A DNA stretch of 64,000 nt from NCBI GenBank assembly GCA_037349105.1, contig JAYJMM010000106.1:620001-684000 (forward strand). Reading direction: 5' to 3'. The stretch is from Limnomonas spitsbergensis (Eukaryota > Chlorophyta > Chlorophyceae > Chlamydomonadales). This document shows, in pieces, positions 50,593 to 60,698 of this stretch; within the stretch, counting starts at the first letter, position 1; the number at the start of each line of letters is the position of its first letter. The notes under the pieces are model-generated. The model was not told the origin of the DNA, did no database searches, and saw only the letters and a program-made list of their open reading frames with translations. Position numbers and translations under genes: made by a program.

Positions 50593-51746
50593 ACAAATGG
50601 ATGGGGGGAAGGAAGACAAAGGAAGCCTCGGCCCCTGAAACAGCTATGAAAGGGGAGACTGAGCGGGCGCTGCAGCCCTGCCGGCTGCAGGGATCGTCCA
50701 CGTATAACAGGCACCTGAGTCGTGGCCCCGCCTCCAGCGCAACGCCCCCTGCCGGGTATTTGGCTGCAATTATACCTGGCAGGTCGCTGATGTAGAGGCT
50801 GAAGCGCAGGGAGCCGAGAAGGCAATCCCGCTTGATACCTCTGGTGCAAGGAGCAGGGCCAGTGCTTTTATGGCCATCTGCGAGCGTGTAGACTGTAGAC
50901 TGCACCGATATAAAGCGCTTGAACGCCGCGCAACAGGCCTCATGGCATGTGAAGGTGCTCAGACAGATACTGCCAAAGCTGCCCCTGACGCACTCAGTCA
51001 TAAGCCTCGGTGAAGTCCACAAAGGCCACATGCAGCTTGCTGCGTCCGCCAGCTACCCGTTGTGCATGAACTGCGTGCCTGAGGAGGAAAGCGGCTTGGA
51101 GCGTGCCACGGCGCCGTTGAAAACCAAACTGCTAAGGAGGAATGTGACCGTGCAAGCGTGCCCACTCATCAGTGATGGCCGTGAACATGCCAGGATATAG
51201 CCAGTACAACACACTAGTGATGGTGATGGGCAGGTAATTACCGGGGTCAAGGGGGACACCCATCCTTTAAATTGGCTGAATCCTGACTGGCTGCCAGGCA
51301 CTAGGCATTTTCCCCCGCTCCGCCATCGAAGTCATCCAGTCCTGCAGTAGGTCCTTGAGCATGTGCCGCTGACTCCCAGGGGGAGCAACGGCCAGCATGA
51401 TGAAGTGAGCCGCCATACCGTCTAGGCCCGCCTCGGTATGCACACGCATGTGGGAGAAAGCCCTTTCGAAGCCGGAGGCAAGCTGTTAAGCTGACATGCT
51501 TAGTTCCTCCGGCTGAGCGTGCCCAAGGGGCAGATTTGACAGTGGCGCTGCAACAGCGGGGGGCGTTGACTGCTGCTGCAAGTGCGCTTCCCACCTCTGG
51601 GAGGAGACAGCTCTGGTGGGGCAGGCCTGCCGCCTGTCTTGCAGTTGCTCCCGGTATAGACTGTACTCATAACTCTGCAATCGTTCCGCTAAAGCCGCTG
51701 CACCACCAGTGAGGATGCCTGCCTGCCCCATATTATACCGTACCAC
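50585..51746 (-). pseudogene. LINE (non-LTR) reverse transcriptase relic
   Basis: On the minus strand, read through several stops and frame changes, there is a clear non-LTR reverse transcriptase. It starts with a linker (HMRVHTEAGLDGMAAHF) and goes on to MPSAWQPVRIQPI, then VPLDPGNYLPITITSVLYWL, then QFGFQRRRGTLQAAFLLRHA, then HVAFVDFTEAYD with the first catalytic Asp. Last come SLRFSLYISDLPGIIAA and CLLYVDD, the YxDD box. At least four stops fall inside, so it is inactive. The stretch from 51,746 to about 52,000 (for example ARTALFHDLTGG in minus frames) may be its upstream part. It could be from the same family as the fragment at 60,699-61,560. Confidence 0.75.
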
Positions 51747-53582
51747 CTGGGTGGACTACTACTGGGCGCCCATCTGCCACTGCCACATTTTGGCAGAGCT
51801 CACTCATCTTTTTACGGGGCATCACTTGGATGCTTGCCTGCCCCATATCACCTGGAGGCCTATCAGCCACAATGCCATTTCCGACTGGGAATACAGGCAT
51901 GTGCGGCCTGCCCTCTTGTACTTCATGTCTTCTACCGGTAGGGGTCGGCCACCTGTGAGGTCATGGAACAGCGCAGTGCGTGTTTGTGTGTGATTACAGT
52001 TGCGATGATGCATGTTGATATTTCGCAGCGAAAGCAAGGTTCCGGTGGGCAGGTGAGTAGGGCGGTGGGTAGACAAGAGGTAGGTGGTAGGTAGTAGCTG
52101 GGCTGCGCTGATTAGTTTACTAGAATATATTGTTGCATGTGGTAGCGTGGTTTCCAGTCACACCTGATGGGAAATTGTCAGCACGGGGTGCTGTCACCGT
52201 GCTGTCACCGCACAAATTGTTGCTGACATATCTCGCCCGTGGTTCCGGAGTGACTCGTCCGGAAGCGAGCGCACGTTGGCACCTTCATCCGTCCGCAAGG
52301 TTTGATACCAATCAATTCCTGATATCCAATGCACTTGTACACAGGCATTCTAGTACTAAATCGAAGGCGTAGAGCTGCAGGAAAGGCATCGTGAGATTAC
52401 TGCTGGGGCCCACTTTTTGGCTGAGGCTTAGAGGGCGCGTGGGTCAGGTGCCGCGGCTGCTGGCCATCAGCCATGGGATCGAGCTTCTCATCGAGATCGA
52501 TTGTCGTTCCAGAGCCGATCATTCTTCAACGGAAGGATGAGCAGGTAGGGCCAGGGAAGGCCCAATGGAGGTCTGTGCCCGACAGGACACCCGGAAAGGA
52601 TATGTGTGCCCGTCAGGAGTTGTCGCATTACTTTTACGCATTCACCAGATAGACCAGGCATTGCTAACAGGACGGGCAGAGACAGCACTAAAACCAGAAG
52701 ATAGAACCGGTCTTTGAAAGTAGCCGTATGACAGACTCCTTAGTCCTGGCTACGGGCCTCCCATCCTTGTCCGATCCTTGTCTGAAGCTACTCTGGATCA
52801 AGTGATGTGTGGATAATCTGGGGAATCGTTGAACATGCCACTTTTAAATTTCGGGATCTTGACCTACACAACAACCTACACACCACAACCTACGGCTGTG
52901 GAGCCCGGTGCAGCGGGCCCTGGTGCAGGCTGCAACTCGGGCCACATCGCCCAAGGGGGTGGCCGCCAGGCGCCCCCCCCAAGGTGGCCTTGTGCGAGCT
53001 ATAATGGGCACGGATACTTCAAATTTCTAGGGGCCTGCCATTAATCTAGGAATCGTGCGCGCATCACCTGTTCACCAGTGCAGCTGCTGTTGGGGGGGCC
53101 TGCTATTTGTATGCACCTGTTGTTTTCAAGGACTGCACACTGAAAACGTTAGGTGCTTGCCTTTGTGTCACTGGCTTGCTGTGTACCGGCTTTGACACAG
53201 CTGTTACATGTAACAGCGGCCAAGCCTGAGCATGCCCCTGCCAGTAACATTTCGCCCCCCCCCCCCCACACACACACACTAGCATTTCCATGTCTGCTTC
53301 TGAAAGAGTAGGCTATTACTCCATATATAATCCAGGAATGCAACATGGACCTAGATGAGGACCGATTCCAGTACGATCAAAAGGGCAATCCCAATGTACG
53401 TCCATGATTAGGGCCCAAGACCCTGGTCGGGATTTTCTGCCCGGCCATTCTGGCATTGAGAACCGGTCGGCGCCCAGGACCCAGGTCACGATATAATCTA
53501 ATGGCTAACCATACCGTAACTGCTTGAGCAACGCCCGCGCATGAAGTACCTCTAACGGCATGCACCGCCATGCGTGCGACAG
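51747..53582. other. spacer upstream of the WD40 gene
   Basis: Includes a weak direct duplication of GCCTGCCCCATAT (51,719 and 51,836) and a C/CA-rich tract at 53,255-53,278. Several 60-80-residue frames exist (52,130-52,372; 52,829-53,044) with no recognisable content. Upstream exons of the WD40 gene may lie here but could not be identified. Confidence 0.4.
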
Positions 53583-54367
53583 GAGGAGCTCTGGCGCCAC
53601 CTATCCAATGCGAAATCTTCGTCAGCGTCCGGAGCCACCTCCCCTGGCCAGTCTCTACTCGCCAGCATCCTGCCGGATCTCAAGGCATCCTTATCATCTG
53701 TGTACCGACCACTCAAAGTGCTACTGAAGGTGCGTAAGCGGAGGTCCACCCAGGCTGAACCCACCCGCTGAATCCCACCCCCCTGGAAGCGTCCTCCCGG
53801 AACAACATGGTCGGTACAGATGATCTAGAGTACTCATCAACCGGTAGGGCTGGGTGGGTCTGCGGTACGCTGTACAAGAGATCTAGAGTACTCATCAACC
53901 GGTAGGGCTGGGTGGGTCTGCGGTACGCTGTACATGAGATCTAGAATACTCAACTTCCGGTAGGGCAGGGTGGGTCTGCGGTACGCTGTACAAGAGATCT
54001 AGAGTACTCAACTTCCGGTAGGGCAGGGTAGGTCTGCGGTACGCTGTACAAGAGATCTAGAGTACTCAACTACCGGTAGGGCAGGGTAGGTCTGCGGTAC
54101 GCTGTACAAGAGATCTAGAGTACTCATCAACTTGTAGGGCTGGGTGGGTCTGCGGTATGCTATACAAGAGATATAGAGTACTCATCAACCGGTAGGGCAG
54201 GCTCCCCATGCAGCTCCCCATGCAGCTCCCCATGCAGCCCAGCACTGATGAAAGTGCATGCACCTGTTGACATGCATGCGCAGGGCTCTGATGGTGTGGT
54301 GGTTGGTTCTGCCTACAGCGCTGATGGGTCGATGATGGCGGTGTGTGACCACCTTGGGACTTTGAAG
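53583..54367 (+). CDS. two predicted upstream exons of the WD40-repeat gene
   Basis: Exon 53,583-53,729 follows GTGCGACAG and ends before GTGCGTAAG. It reads EELWRHLSNAKSSSASG ... LLASILPDLKASLSSVYRPL and is exactly 49 codons. Exon 54,284-54,367 follows CATGCGCAG and ends before GTGAGACGC. It reads GSDGVVVGSAYSADGSMMAV then CDHLGTLK and is exactly 28 codons, like half of a WD40 blade (the YSADGSMMAV strand). Both are phase 0 at both ends, as is the large exon at 56,011, so the three can be joined without shifting frame. Evidence is splice-site quality plus protein-like content; no transcript data. The intron between them contains the 58-bp minisatellite. Confidence 0.45.
53820..54202. repeat. 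58-bp minisatellite, about 6.6 copies
   Basis: Units start AGATCTAGAGTACTCATCAA, continue CCGGTAGGGCTGGGTGGGTC and end TGCGGTACGCTGTACAAG. Two sub-types (CATCAACCGG.. and CAACTTCCGG..) alternate in blocks. Located in a predicted intron of the WD40 gene. A 12-bp GCTCCCCATGCA repeat follows at 54,200-54,238. Confidence 0.95.
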
Positions 54368-55275
54368 GTGAGACGCCAACTACCGTAGTCGTCAAAACGT
54401 CATGCACATGTTATGGGGTAGGGTAAGACAGAGCCTTGTAGGTAGTCCTGAAGCGCGAGTCGGTTGATGATGGCGGTGCGCGACCGTCCAGGAACCTGGA
54501 TGGTGAGCCGCCAACCGGTCGCCGAAATATCGTTTTGTGGGTAAGGCTGAGCCGCATAGGCTGCGCTGACGTGCCATAGTGTGTAACTCCAGGTCAGGCC
54601 TCATGCATCGCTCAATATGACTTCAGGGCAAGCTTCGGGCACCCCCGGATGTCTTCCTATGTGTAAGGCAGGGCCTCGTAGGCTAACATGAAGGGGTACA
54701 TTGTGTAACTTCAGGGAAAGCCTGATGCACCTGGCGATGCAGCTGGCAATGCACCTGGCAATGCAGCTTAAGGGCATGCTTCAAAGCACCTTGCAATGCA
54801 TCCCTTGTTTCTTCACAGTCTATACCTGAGGCCCATATATTGCAAAGGTGATGCTGGTTAACATTCTCACATGTCGATGGGTATTGGGAACAGCAGATGA
54901 AAGGGTGTGTTCCTTGATGTTTGAAGAGCAAGGCAGCAAGCCCCAGGCTTCTGCCTTGTCAAAGTCAAAGGCATAGTCAAAGCCCAGGCTGCGCCTTGTC
55001 AAAGTCAAAGGCAAAGCCCGAGGCGTCTGCCTTGTCAAAGACGAAGTCGAAGTCCAGGCTGCGTTGTTACCTTAACTCTCACGCCTCACACGGGGCGTAG
55101 CTTTCTTTTCCTTGGATGGTAGGCAGGCCTGACGAACCCTGACACAAACAGCAATCTGACACCTCACCCTCGGCGAAGTCAATCAGCCAGCCATGAAAGG
55201 CCAGGACCAGGCCAGGGCAAAGCTTTCCCTCTTTCTTTGTCAAAGTGATGCGGAGTGTGATCCCCTCCAGTTGAT
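54368..55275. other. intronic region with a diverged exon duplicate and short repeats
   Basis: 54,455-54,520 resembles 54,320-54,385 (GATGATGGCGGTGCGCGACC ... GTGAGCCGCCAACCG), so the WD40 exon and its donor seem duplicated and decayed. 54,940-55,060 has three units around TTGTCAAAGTCAAAGGC. 55,046-55,110 is a reverse copy of repeat family III. A strong acceptor TTGTTTCTTCACAG at 54,820 precedes a possible tiny exon, unproven. Confidence 0.45.
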
Positions 55276-55762
55276 GGACACTGCAAGCAGCAGGTACAAG
55301 TGATTACTTCCTGATAAGGAGGAGTGTGACCGAGGCTTGCACCTTGTCAGAGTGGTGATGGTTGGCATTTCCTGGTGTTCATGGACACTGCAAGCAGCAG
55401 GTACAAGTGATTACTTCCTGATAAGGAGGAGTGTGACCGAGGCTTGCACCTTGTCAGAGTGGTGATGGTTGGCATTTCCTGGTGTTGATGGACACTGCAA
55501 GCAGCAGGTACAAGTGATTACTTCCTGATAAGGAGGAGTGTGACCGAGGCTTGCACCTTGTCAGAGTGGTGATGGTTGGCATTTCCTGGTGTTCATGGAC
55601 ACTGCAAGCAGCAGGTACAAGTGATTACTTCCTGATAAGGAGGAGTGTGACCGAGGCTTGCACCTTGTCAGAGTGGTGATGGTTGGCATTTCCTGGTGTT
55701 CATGGACACTGCAAGCAGCAGGTACAAGTGATTACTTCCTGACAAGGAAGAGTGTGAACGAA
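55276..55762. repeat. 107-bp tandem repeat, about 4.5 copies
   Basis: GGACACTGCAAGCAGCAGGT starts copies at 55,276, 55,383, 55,490, 55,597 and 55,704 (last one partial). Units are nearly identical, differing at TGTTCATGG/TGTTGATGG and at a diverged last copy (CTGACAAGGAAGAG). Lies just upstream of the large WD40 exon, presumably intronic. Confidence 0.95.
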
Positions 55763-56010
55763 GATAACCGTTGGATACTGGATTCGGCAAATGCCGGGGT
55801 TTCTGATTTGGGATAGTGAGCTGGGCTCAATCTCCCCACACTAAGATTTGAGACGTTCTAACAACTTGAAACCATCATAACAGTGACAGAAGTTCTGATG
55901 CTGGCCTTGTGGATTGAGGTTTGAGGGAGGTGGAGGCAGACTAAACCCTTAACCCCTTCTGTTTGTGCCGTTGCTCCTCTTGTTCAAGAGCCCTGGCTGG
56001 CCCTTCACAG

Positions 56011-57606
56011 GTGTGGCATGTGGACAGCGGGCGCTGTCGAGCCGAGCTGCTGAGAGGCGGCGGCCCCCACGAGGAGGACTGCCGGCCGACCATTCCTCGG
56101 CTGCAGACGCGCAGCATCTCCTTCAGCCCGGACGGCACCCTGCTTGCCGCAGGATGCTCGGACAGGAGTGTCAGGATCTGGGAACTGAATCCTATCGGCG
56201 GCGCCGCCGCTGCCGCCGTGTTGCACGTCGCGGCCATGACCAGGACGGACTCCTCGACATCTTCGTACTCTTCGCTGTCTAACCGGGCGAGGAGCTCCGC
56301 GAGCTCAATCGGAAGCAGCAGGAGCTGCCCCAGCAGTGTCGCGAGCGGCACGTCTGCGTCCAGCTGGACACAGGACAGGTCCAACAGCTGGGGTAGGTCC
56401 TCGGGAGGGAGGCTGAAGCAATCGGGGCCGGGGAGCTTCTCCAGCACTCTGTCCGGAAGCTTGGGCAAGAGCCGTATGAGCAGGGTGGCCTCGCTGCCGA
56501 AGCGGCAGCCGCAGTCGCCGTGCCTCGTGATATGGCCGGGTGCTTCGGGCTGCAGGAGCCTCGCCAGGAGCCCAGCGGACGTCTTGCGAGCCGGCGCTGC
56601 AGATGCGACTGCCTCTGCCTTTGTCGACAGGGGAGACTTGAGGAGCGACTGCTCTGACCCAGGAGTTACTTGTGTTGCGTTTAGTCCCTGCGGGATGCTC
56701 TTGGCGGTTGGGATGGACGACGGGCTGGCGGCTGTCTGGGATCTGACAGCCAGGAGACTGGGCGCCGCTGCTTGCGTCGCTGTGCTGCAGGGCCACACGG
56801 ACGGGGGAGTCACGGCAGCAGCCTTCGCCCCGCACCCGGCGCACGTAGTTGCAGACGGGAGGCTGGCAACAGCGGGTGTTGATGGTAGGATCAGTGTGTG
56901 GGATGGCATCCCGGCTGGCGGGCAAAGTGCTGCGATCGGGAAAGGAGCAGAGGCCGCGACGAGCAGGATGGGAGCAGCGGCCGGCAGTGGCGGGCTACGC
57001 TGCAAGGCGCTGCCCCGCTGCGTCGCTCAGCTGCACGGCCACGACGGCTCCGTGCTGTGCTTGTCGTTCGGGACCAATGCAACCCAACTGGCGACCGGGG
57101 GCGCCGATGGCACCGCCCGAGTCTGGGAGATCGAGGACGGCGTTTGTCAACCGGGCCTGGTCGGAGGCCATGCTGTGTCTGCACCTGCTCCTGCATCGCC
57201 AGATGAAGGGCGGCCGGGCGCTCCACTTGATCTCCCCAGCTGCGAGCACCGCTACCAATCCTCTGCCACTCGAGAAGCGATTGGCAGGGATGCCGGTCCT
57301 CTTTATTGTGGCAAAGGGCCGGCAGAGGTACTCCCACCACGGGCAGGGCCGGCAGGGGTACTCCCACCACGGGCAGGACCGGCAGGGGTACTCCCACCAT
57401 GCCTCCCGAGCCTGACCAGCCCTGTGAACCAGTCAGAGGCGCCTCTCTCGTGGAGATGCTCTGCAGTGCTTGAGGGCCACTTGGGGGGCGTTACCAGTGT
57501 GACGTTTGGTGGGGAAGGCGGCAGGGCGTTGGCGACGGGGGGAGAAGACGGAGGGGCGAGACTCTGGCACCTGACAGCTAAAAGCAAATGCGTCGGCTTC
57601 GTGCAG
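56011..57606 (+). CDS. large exon of a WD40-repeat protein (532 codons)
   Basis: The exon follows a pyrimidine-rich stretch and acceptor CCCTTCACAG and ends at donor GTGAGC; both junctions are phase 0. WD40 strands are clear: SISFSPDGTLLAAGCSDRSV-RIWEL (residues about 33-57), TCVAFSPCGMLLAVGMDDGL-AAVWDL, AAAFAPHP..RLATAGVDGR-ISVWD, LHGHDGSVLCLSFG..LATGGADGT-ARVWEIEDG and LEGHLGGVTSVTFG..LATGGEDGG-ARLWHL. A Ser/Arg-rich insert separates the first and second. A 27-bp repeat encoding GPAGVLPPRA units (57,315-57,400) lies before the last blade. WD40 propellers act as protein-protein scaffolds; the specific role is unknown. The beginning VWHVDSGRC is mid-blade, so more blades must be encoded upstream. 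A likely last exon (57,676-57,717) follows acceptor TTTTCTCCTCAG and ends MACR-stop. Confidence 0.8.
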
Positions 57607-57675
57607 GTGAGCGGCTGTTGACAGGGTTTGGGGTTTTACGGGGTGAATGAGCGGCCCTAGGGATTTTCTCCTCAG

Positions 57676-57717
57676 GTCTCACAGCCAGTTGACGGTGATT
57701 TTATGGCTTGTAGGTGA
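57676..57717 (+). CDS. possible terminal exon of the WD40 gene
   Basis: After acceptor GATTTTCTCCTCAG the sequence reads VSQPVDGDFMACR then TGA, phase 0, matching the donor at 57,606. Short and supported only by splice context; a donor GTGAAG at 57,714 is an alternative. Confidence 0.3.
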   Translation, partial: VSQPVDGDFMACR

Positions 57718-58362
57718 AGGGTTCAATGCCTAAGTGGTGAGGCAATTTCAGTGTTTATTTTAGTGCGTGCCGAAGCACCTTTGGAGGTCGTCCGGGCAGC
57801 TATTACTGGGCAGATTGGGACCTAACCTTGGCCCACCTACGGCCAGTGGCCCTAGCGGGAGGACTTGCTGCACTAGGCCCCTATAACCGTAGGCCGTGAT
57901 GTAGCTGAATTGTAGCTGAATTGTAGCTGAAATAACCAGTGCCAGGCATGAGTGCTGCCCGCGTAGCGGCGGGCCGCGAGGTGGACCAGGCTCCGAGGAA
58001 AGGGGGGATCCACCTTTTTTGTATTCAATACTGTATCTCAGAACTTTTCACGTAAAATACACCTAGGGCCAGCATGCAGGGTTGTGACTCAGTGAAGGGG
58101 TAAATAAACCATAGTTTTGAGGTGCTCGCGGGCCCCCCACCTGTCACCCCCCGCGGCCCGCCCAGGGCAAATTTGTGTAGCGAATTGCCCCGCCGGTGCG
58201 GACCGCACGGAGCGGCTAAATTTGGGTCCCAACTGATTAGATCGCTATGAGTGGTGCCGAAACGCACAGCGCAATCCAGGTTAATAGCTACCAGCCGCTA
58301 AATTGATTGAAAGCAGTGACTACTTGCCACCATGCTTGACAACTTAGGTTCAGGACGCGGGT
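57718..58362. other. spacer with a further dispersed repeat
   Basis: 57,780-57,960 (GGGCAGCTATTACTGGGCAG ... TAGCTGAATTGTAGCTGAA) resembles, in part, 62,180-62,330, 63,300-63,360 (reverse: TTCAGCTACAATTCAGCTAC) and 63,720-63,800 (GGGCAGCCACCACTGGGGCA). This is a loose family IV. No gene was recognised. Confidence 0.45.
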
Positions 58363-58432
58363 GTGGCTTCGGCCCATGCTGCGTTGTTTACTTAACTCTC
58401 ACACCTCCCATGGGGCGTAGCTTTCTTTTGAA
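58363..58432 (-). repeat. dispersed repeat family III, reverse copy
   Basis: GTGTGGCTTCGGCCCATGCT, GTTTACTTAACTCTCACACC and GGGGCGTAGCTTTC, as at 14,738-14,815. Confidence 0.7.
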
Positions 58433-58522
58433 ATTTTGACAACTTAAAGCCAGAAAGCTGGACGAAGTCGATCGTCGACTGCTGCCTCAGCCCGGTGACC
58501 CTTGAGGGCTTTGTTAATCTGA

Positions 58523-58600
58523 ATGAAAGAAAATAAAACGATGCCCTGCAGGGGCTTTCAGGTTTAAGGAAACAGTGCGGCATGGGCCTAGGCCGCGCCG
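58523..58600 (+). repeat. dispersed repeat family III, forward copy
   Basis: GAATGAAAGAAAATAAAACG, ATGCCCTGCAGGGGCTTTCA and AAGGAAACAGTGCGGCATGG. With the reverse copy 90 bp upstream it forms an inverted pair opposite in arrangement to the pair at 14.5-14.8 kb. Confidence 0.7.
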
Positions 58601-58675
58601 GGCACCCTTGTGAAGCTGATGAGTGATGGGCTGCCCTCACTTGTCGTTCAATTGTCAGCGCTTCAATTGTCGTTA

Positions 58676-58738
58676 CCCCAAACCCTTAACCCTAAACCTA
58701 AACCCTCGTCCCCCTAAACCCTAAACCCTCAGCCCTTC
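58676..58738. repeat. interstitial telomere-like repeat (CCCTAAA type)
   Basis: AAACCCTTAACCCTAAACC, then a break, then CCCTAAACCCTAAACCCTC. The TTTAGGG-type spelling matches plant/green-algal telomeres. Smaller traces occur near 40,738 and 55,943. Confidence 0.7.
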
Positions 58739-58904
58739 AATGGTCGCTCACTGACGGAGAATTCCCTTGCATTGCTTTCATGTGCAGGGGATCCAAGAGG
58801 GCAGCTCGGTAGGGATGGCGACTGTGGTGTTTGAGACGGGGGGGGGCAGGCTGCACAGCAAGGATTGAGGCCGACTGGCACCTAAGGGGACTGGTAAAGG
58901 GTTT

Positions 58905-59045
58905 GAAGCCCTCAGATTTTGTTGAGGCCCTCAGATTCGATTGAACGGCGATTTTGGTGAGGCCCGCAGATTCGATTGAAGGGCGAAGGGCGAGGCCCTC
59001 AGATTCGATTGAACGGCGATTGTGGTGAGGCTCCCTCAGATTTTG
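58905..59045. repeat. ~45-bp degenerate tandem repeat
   Basis: Three to four units of GAGGCCCTCAGATTCGATTG + AACGGCGATTTTGGT, some truncated. Confidence 0.75.
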
Positions 59046-59867
59046 GTCCTCTGTTGTATCCAAGGGTCCCTAGATTATTTATCTGATGGCTTGAAGACGA
59101 ATGATCTTTTAATGTTTCCCTTGGAAATTAGGTTTACGATGCTCTTCGGACGGTGAGTGTCCCCTCTCTGATGGTCGGCGGTGATCATTGTCCATTGGTT
59201 GGGATCGGATGTTCAGAAAGAAAGGAAACTACGACCCGCAGGAGCGTGAGGTCTAAGGCAACAGTGCGGCATGGGCCTAGGCCGCGTCCGCGCCGTTACC
59301 ATATTGGATGTTCAAGTGTGACCTCTAGTTAGGTCAGCGAGGTTGGTTGGTGTTGTTGTCGTTGGCATGCACTGAGTGATCACTCTTTGTGGTTCCCCTG
59401 ACTAAACCATTTGACTTGCACCCTAACCTAGTATTACCCCACTGACATTGTGGACAAAATGTCCATTTTCATGTCCCATCAATAAATTGTGAGAAAACTT
59501 GGCATATGAATCATGGTGTTCGTCTCCACGCTGTTTCAACTTTCTTAACGAATGAGGAAAAGCGTTTCTGAGTGAACCGGTAGAGTGTTCTTTGAGCATT
59601 GGGAAGATACATGACATTAGTGTCCACGACCTACAGAAGATTTTTTACTGCTCCTGTACGGTATTTTCAAAGGAGGCTGGCTGAATTGCATGTTGATGAC
59701 GGCCCCAGGGGGCAGGGGGGCTAATCGACTAGGGTTCTCGGTCGATCACTCATTTGGGGATTCACACCCGCAACACAGGCCATGTTCTACTGTCACGTGC
59801 TGTCCATAAATAGCACAGACATACAAAGCGCTTTATGGGAGACATTGGAGCGAGGAACCTTTTTTAT
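59046..59867. other. spacer
   Basis: Includes a forward repeat family III copy at 59,214-59,290 (CAGAAAGAAAGGAAACTACG, CCGCAGGAGCGTGAGG, AACAGTGCGGCATGGGCC). The remainder shows no supported gene; a 64-codon minus-strand frame at 59,423-59,617 is unremarkable. Confidence 0.5.
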
Positions 59868-60030
59868 AACGGTGCATACCCGCTGGGCCCTGCTAGACGC
59901 TCGGCCGCGTGGGTAGGGAATGACTAGGCTCAATTCCGGCTACCATGCACAGCCTGGGCCATGGTGCAGCCATGCCATCCTCCTATGTCTGGGGGGCAGG
60001 AATATGGAGCTCGGCGTTCTAGGCGGGGGG
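59868..60030 (+). repeat. dispersed repeat family II (SINE-like), copy 2
   Basis: ACGGTGCATACCCGCTGGGC, GCTCGGCCGCGTGGGTAGGG, CTCAATTCCGGCTACCATGC, then CCATGGTGCAGCCATGCC and GGGGGCAGGAATATGGAGCT. It shares the whole length with copy 1 at 42,947. Confidence 0.75.
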
Positions 60031-60262
60031 AGAGGAGATCGAGAAAACTTTGGAGGCGGGCCTGTGCGGGCCCTTGCTTGCAGAAGCGTTATTGAGCCAG
60101 CTCTTCAAGACCAGCACACGAACCGTACTGTTTACTGTGTAACAGACTGTTTACGGTACAGCTGAGTCCCTTGTACGGTGTCTGAGCCCAACACTGATCA
60201 TGCTACCTTAGTGGTGCAATCCGTCTTGGGGTTTTGGGTTTATGAGTCAGGTATCATGAGTT

Positions 60263-60698
60263 AATAACGTTACATCTCTGGGCCCGCTCAGCGCTTGGCC
60301 GCGTGGGCGCCCAACTGTTCATAAGAGAGAAAAGAAGAAAGTAAAAGGAAGAAGGGGGTTTAAGGAACAAAAGGAAAGGCCGGGAAGGCAAACAAGACCA
60401 AGTCCGACACCTGAGCTCCACTAGAGACTAGCCCTCAACAAAGCCTCTAAAAAAAGAAAAGTCCACAAAAGCAAGCGTATCCCACCCCTGCTTGGCCGCG
60501 AGGGCGCCCCACTGATCACAAGGGAGAAATGAAGAAACTAAAAAAAAAGTAAAGAACAAACAAAAAAATGACCAAAAGGGATGGCCAGAAAGGCAAACGA
60601 CACCGGCGCCTCAGAATCCCTAGAGACTAACCCTCAACAATGCCCACAACACAGTCCACAAAAGCAAGTGCATCCCACCCCTGCTCAGCCTGGTACAG
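60263..60698. repeat. dispersed repeat family I, copy plus partial second copy
   Basis: 60,263-60,315 is a forward copy (TAATAACGTTACATCTCTGG ... CGCGTGGGCGCCCAACTG) followed by a purine-rich tail. 60,478-60,560 repeats its second half (CTTGGCCGCGAGGGCGCCCC) and tail, and the CCCTCAACAA..CACAAAAGCAAG segment occurs twice, so a roughly 200-bp local duplication is present. No gene. Confidence 0.65.

Noticed and set aside
55941..57005. 354-codon minus-strand frame opposite the WD40 exon
   Set aside because: It is the antisense shadow of the clear WD40 coding exon; Ala/Pro/Leu-rich with no domain.
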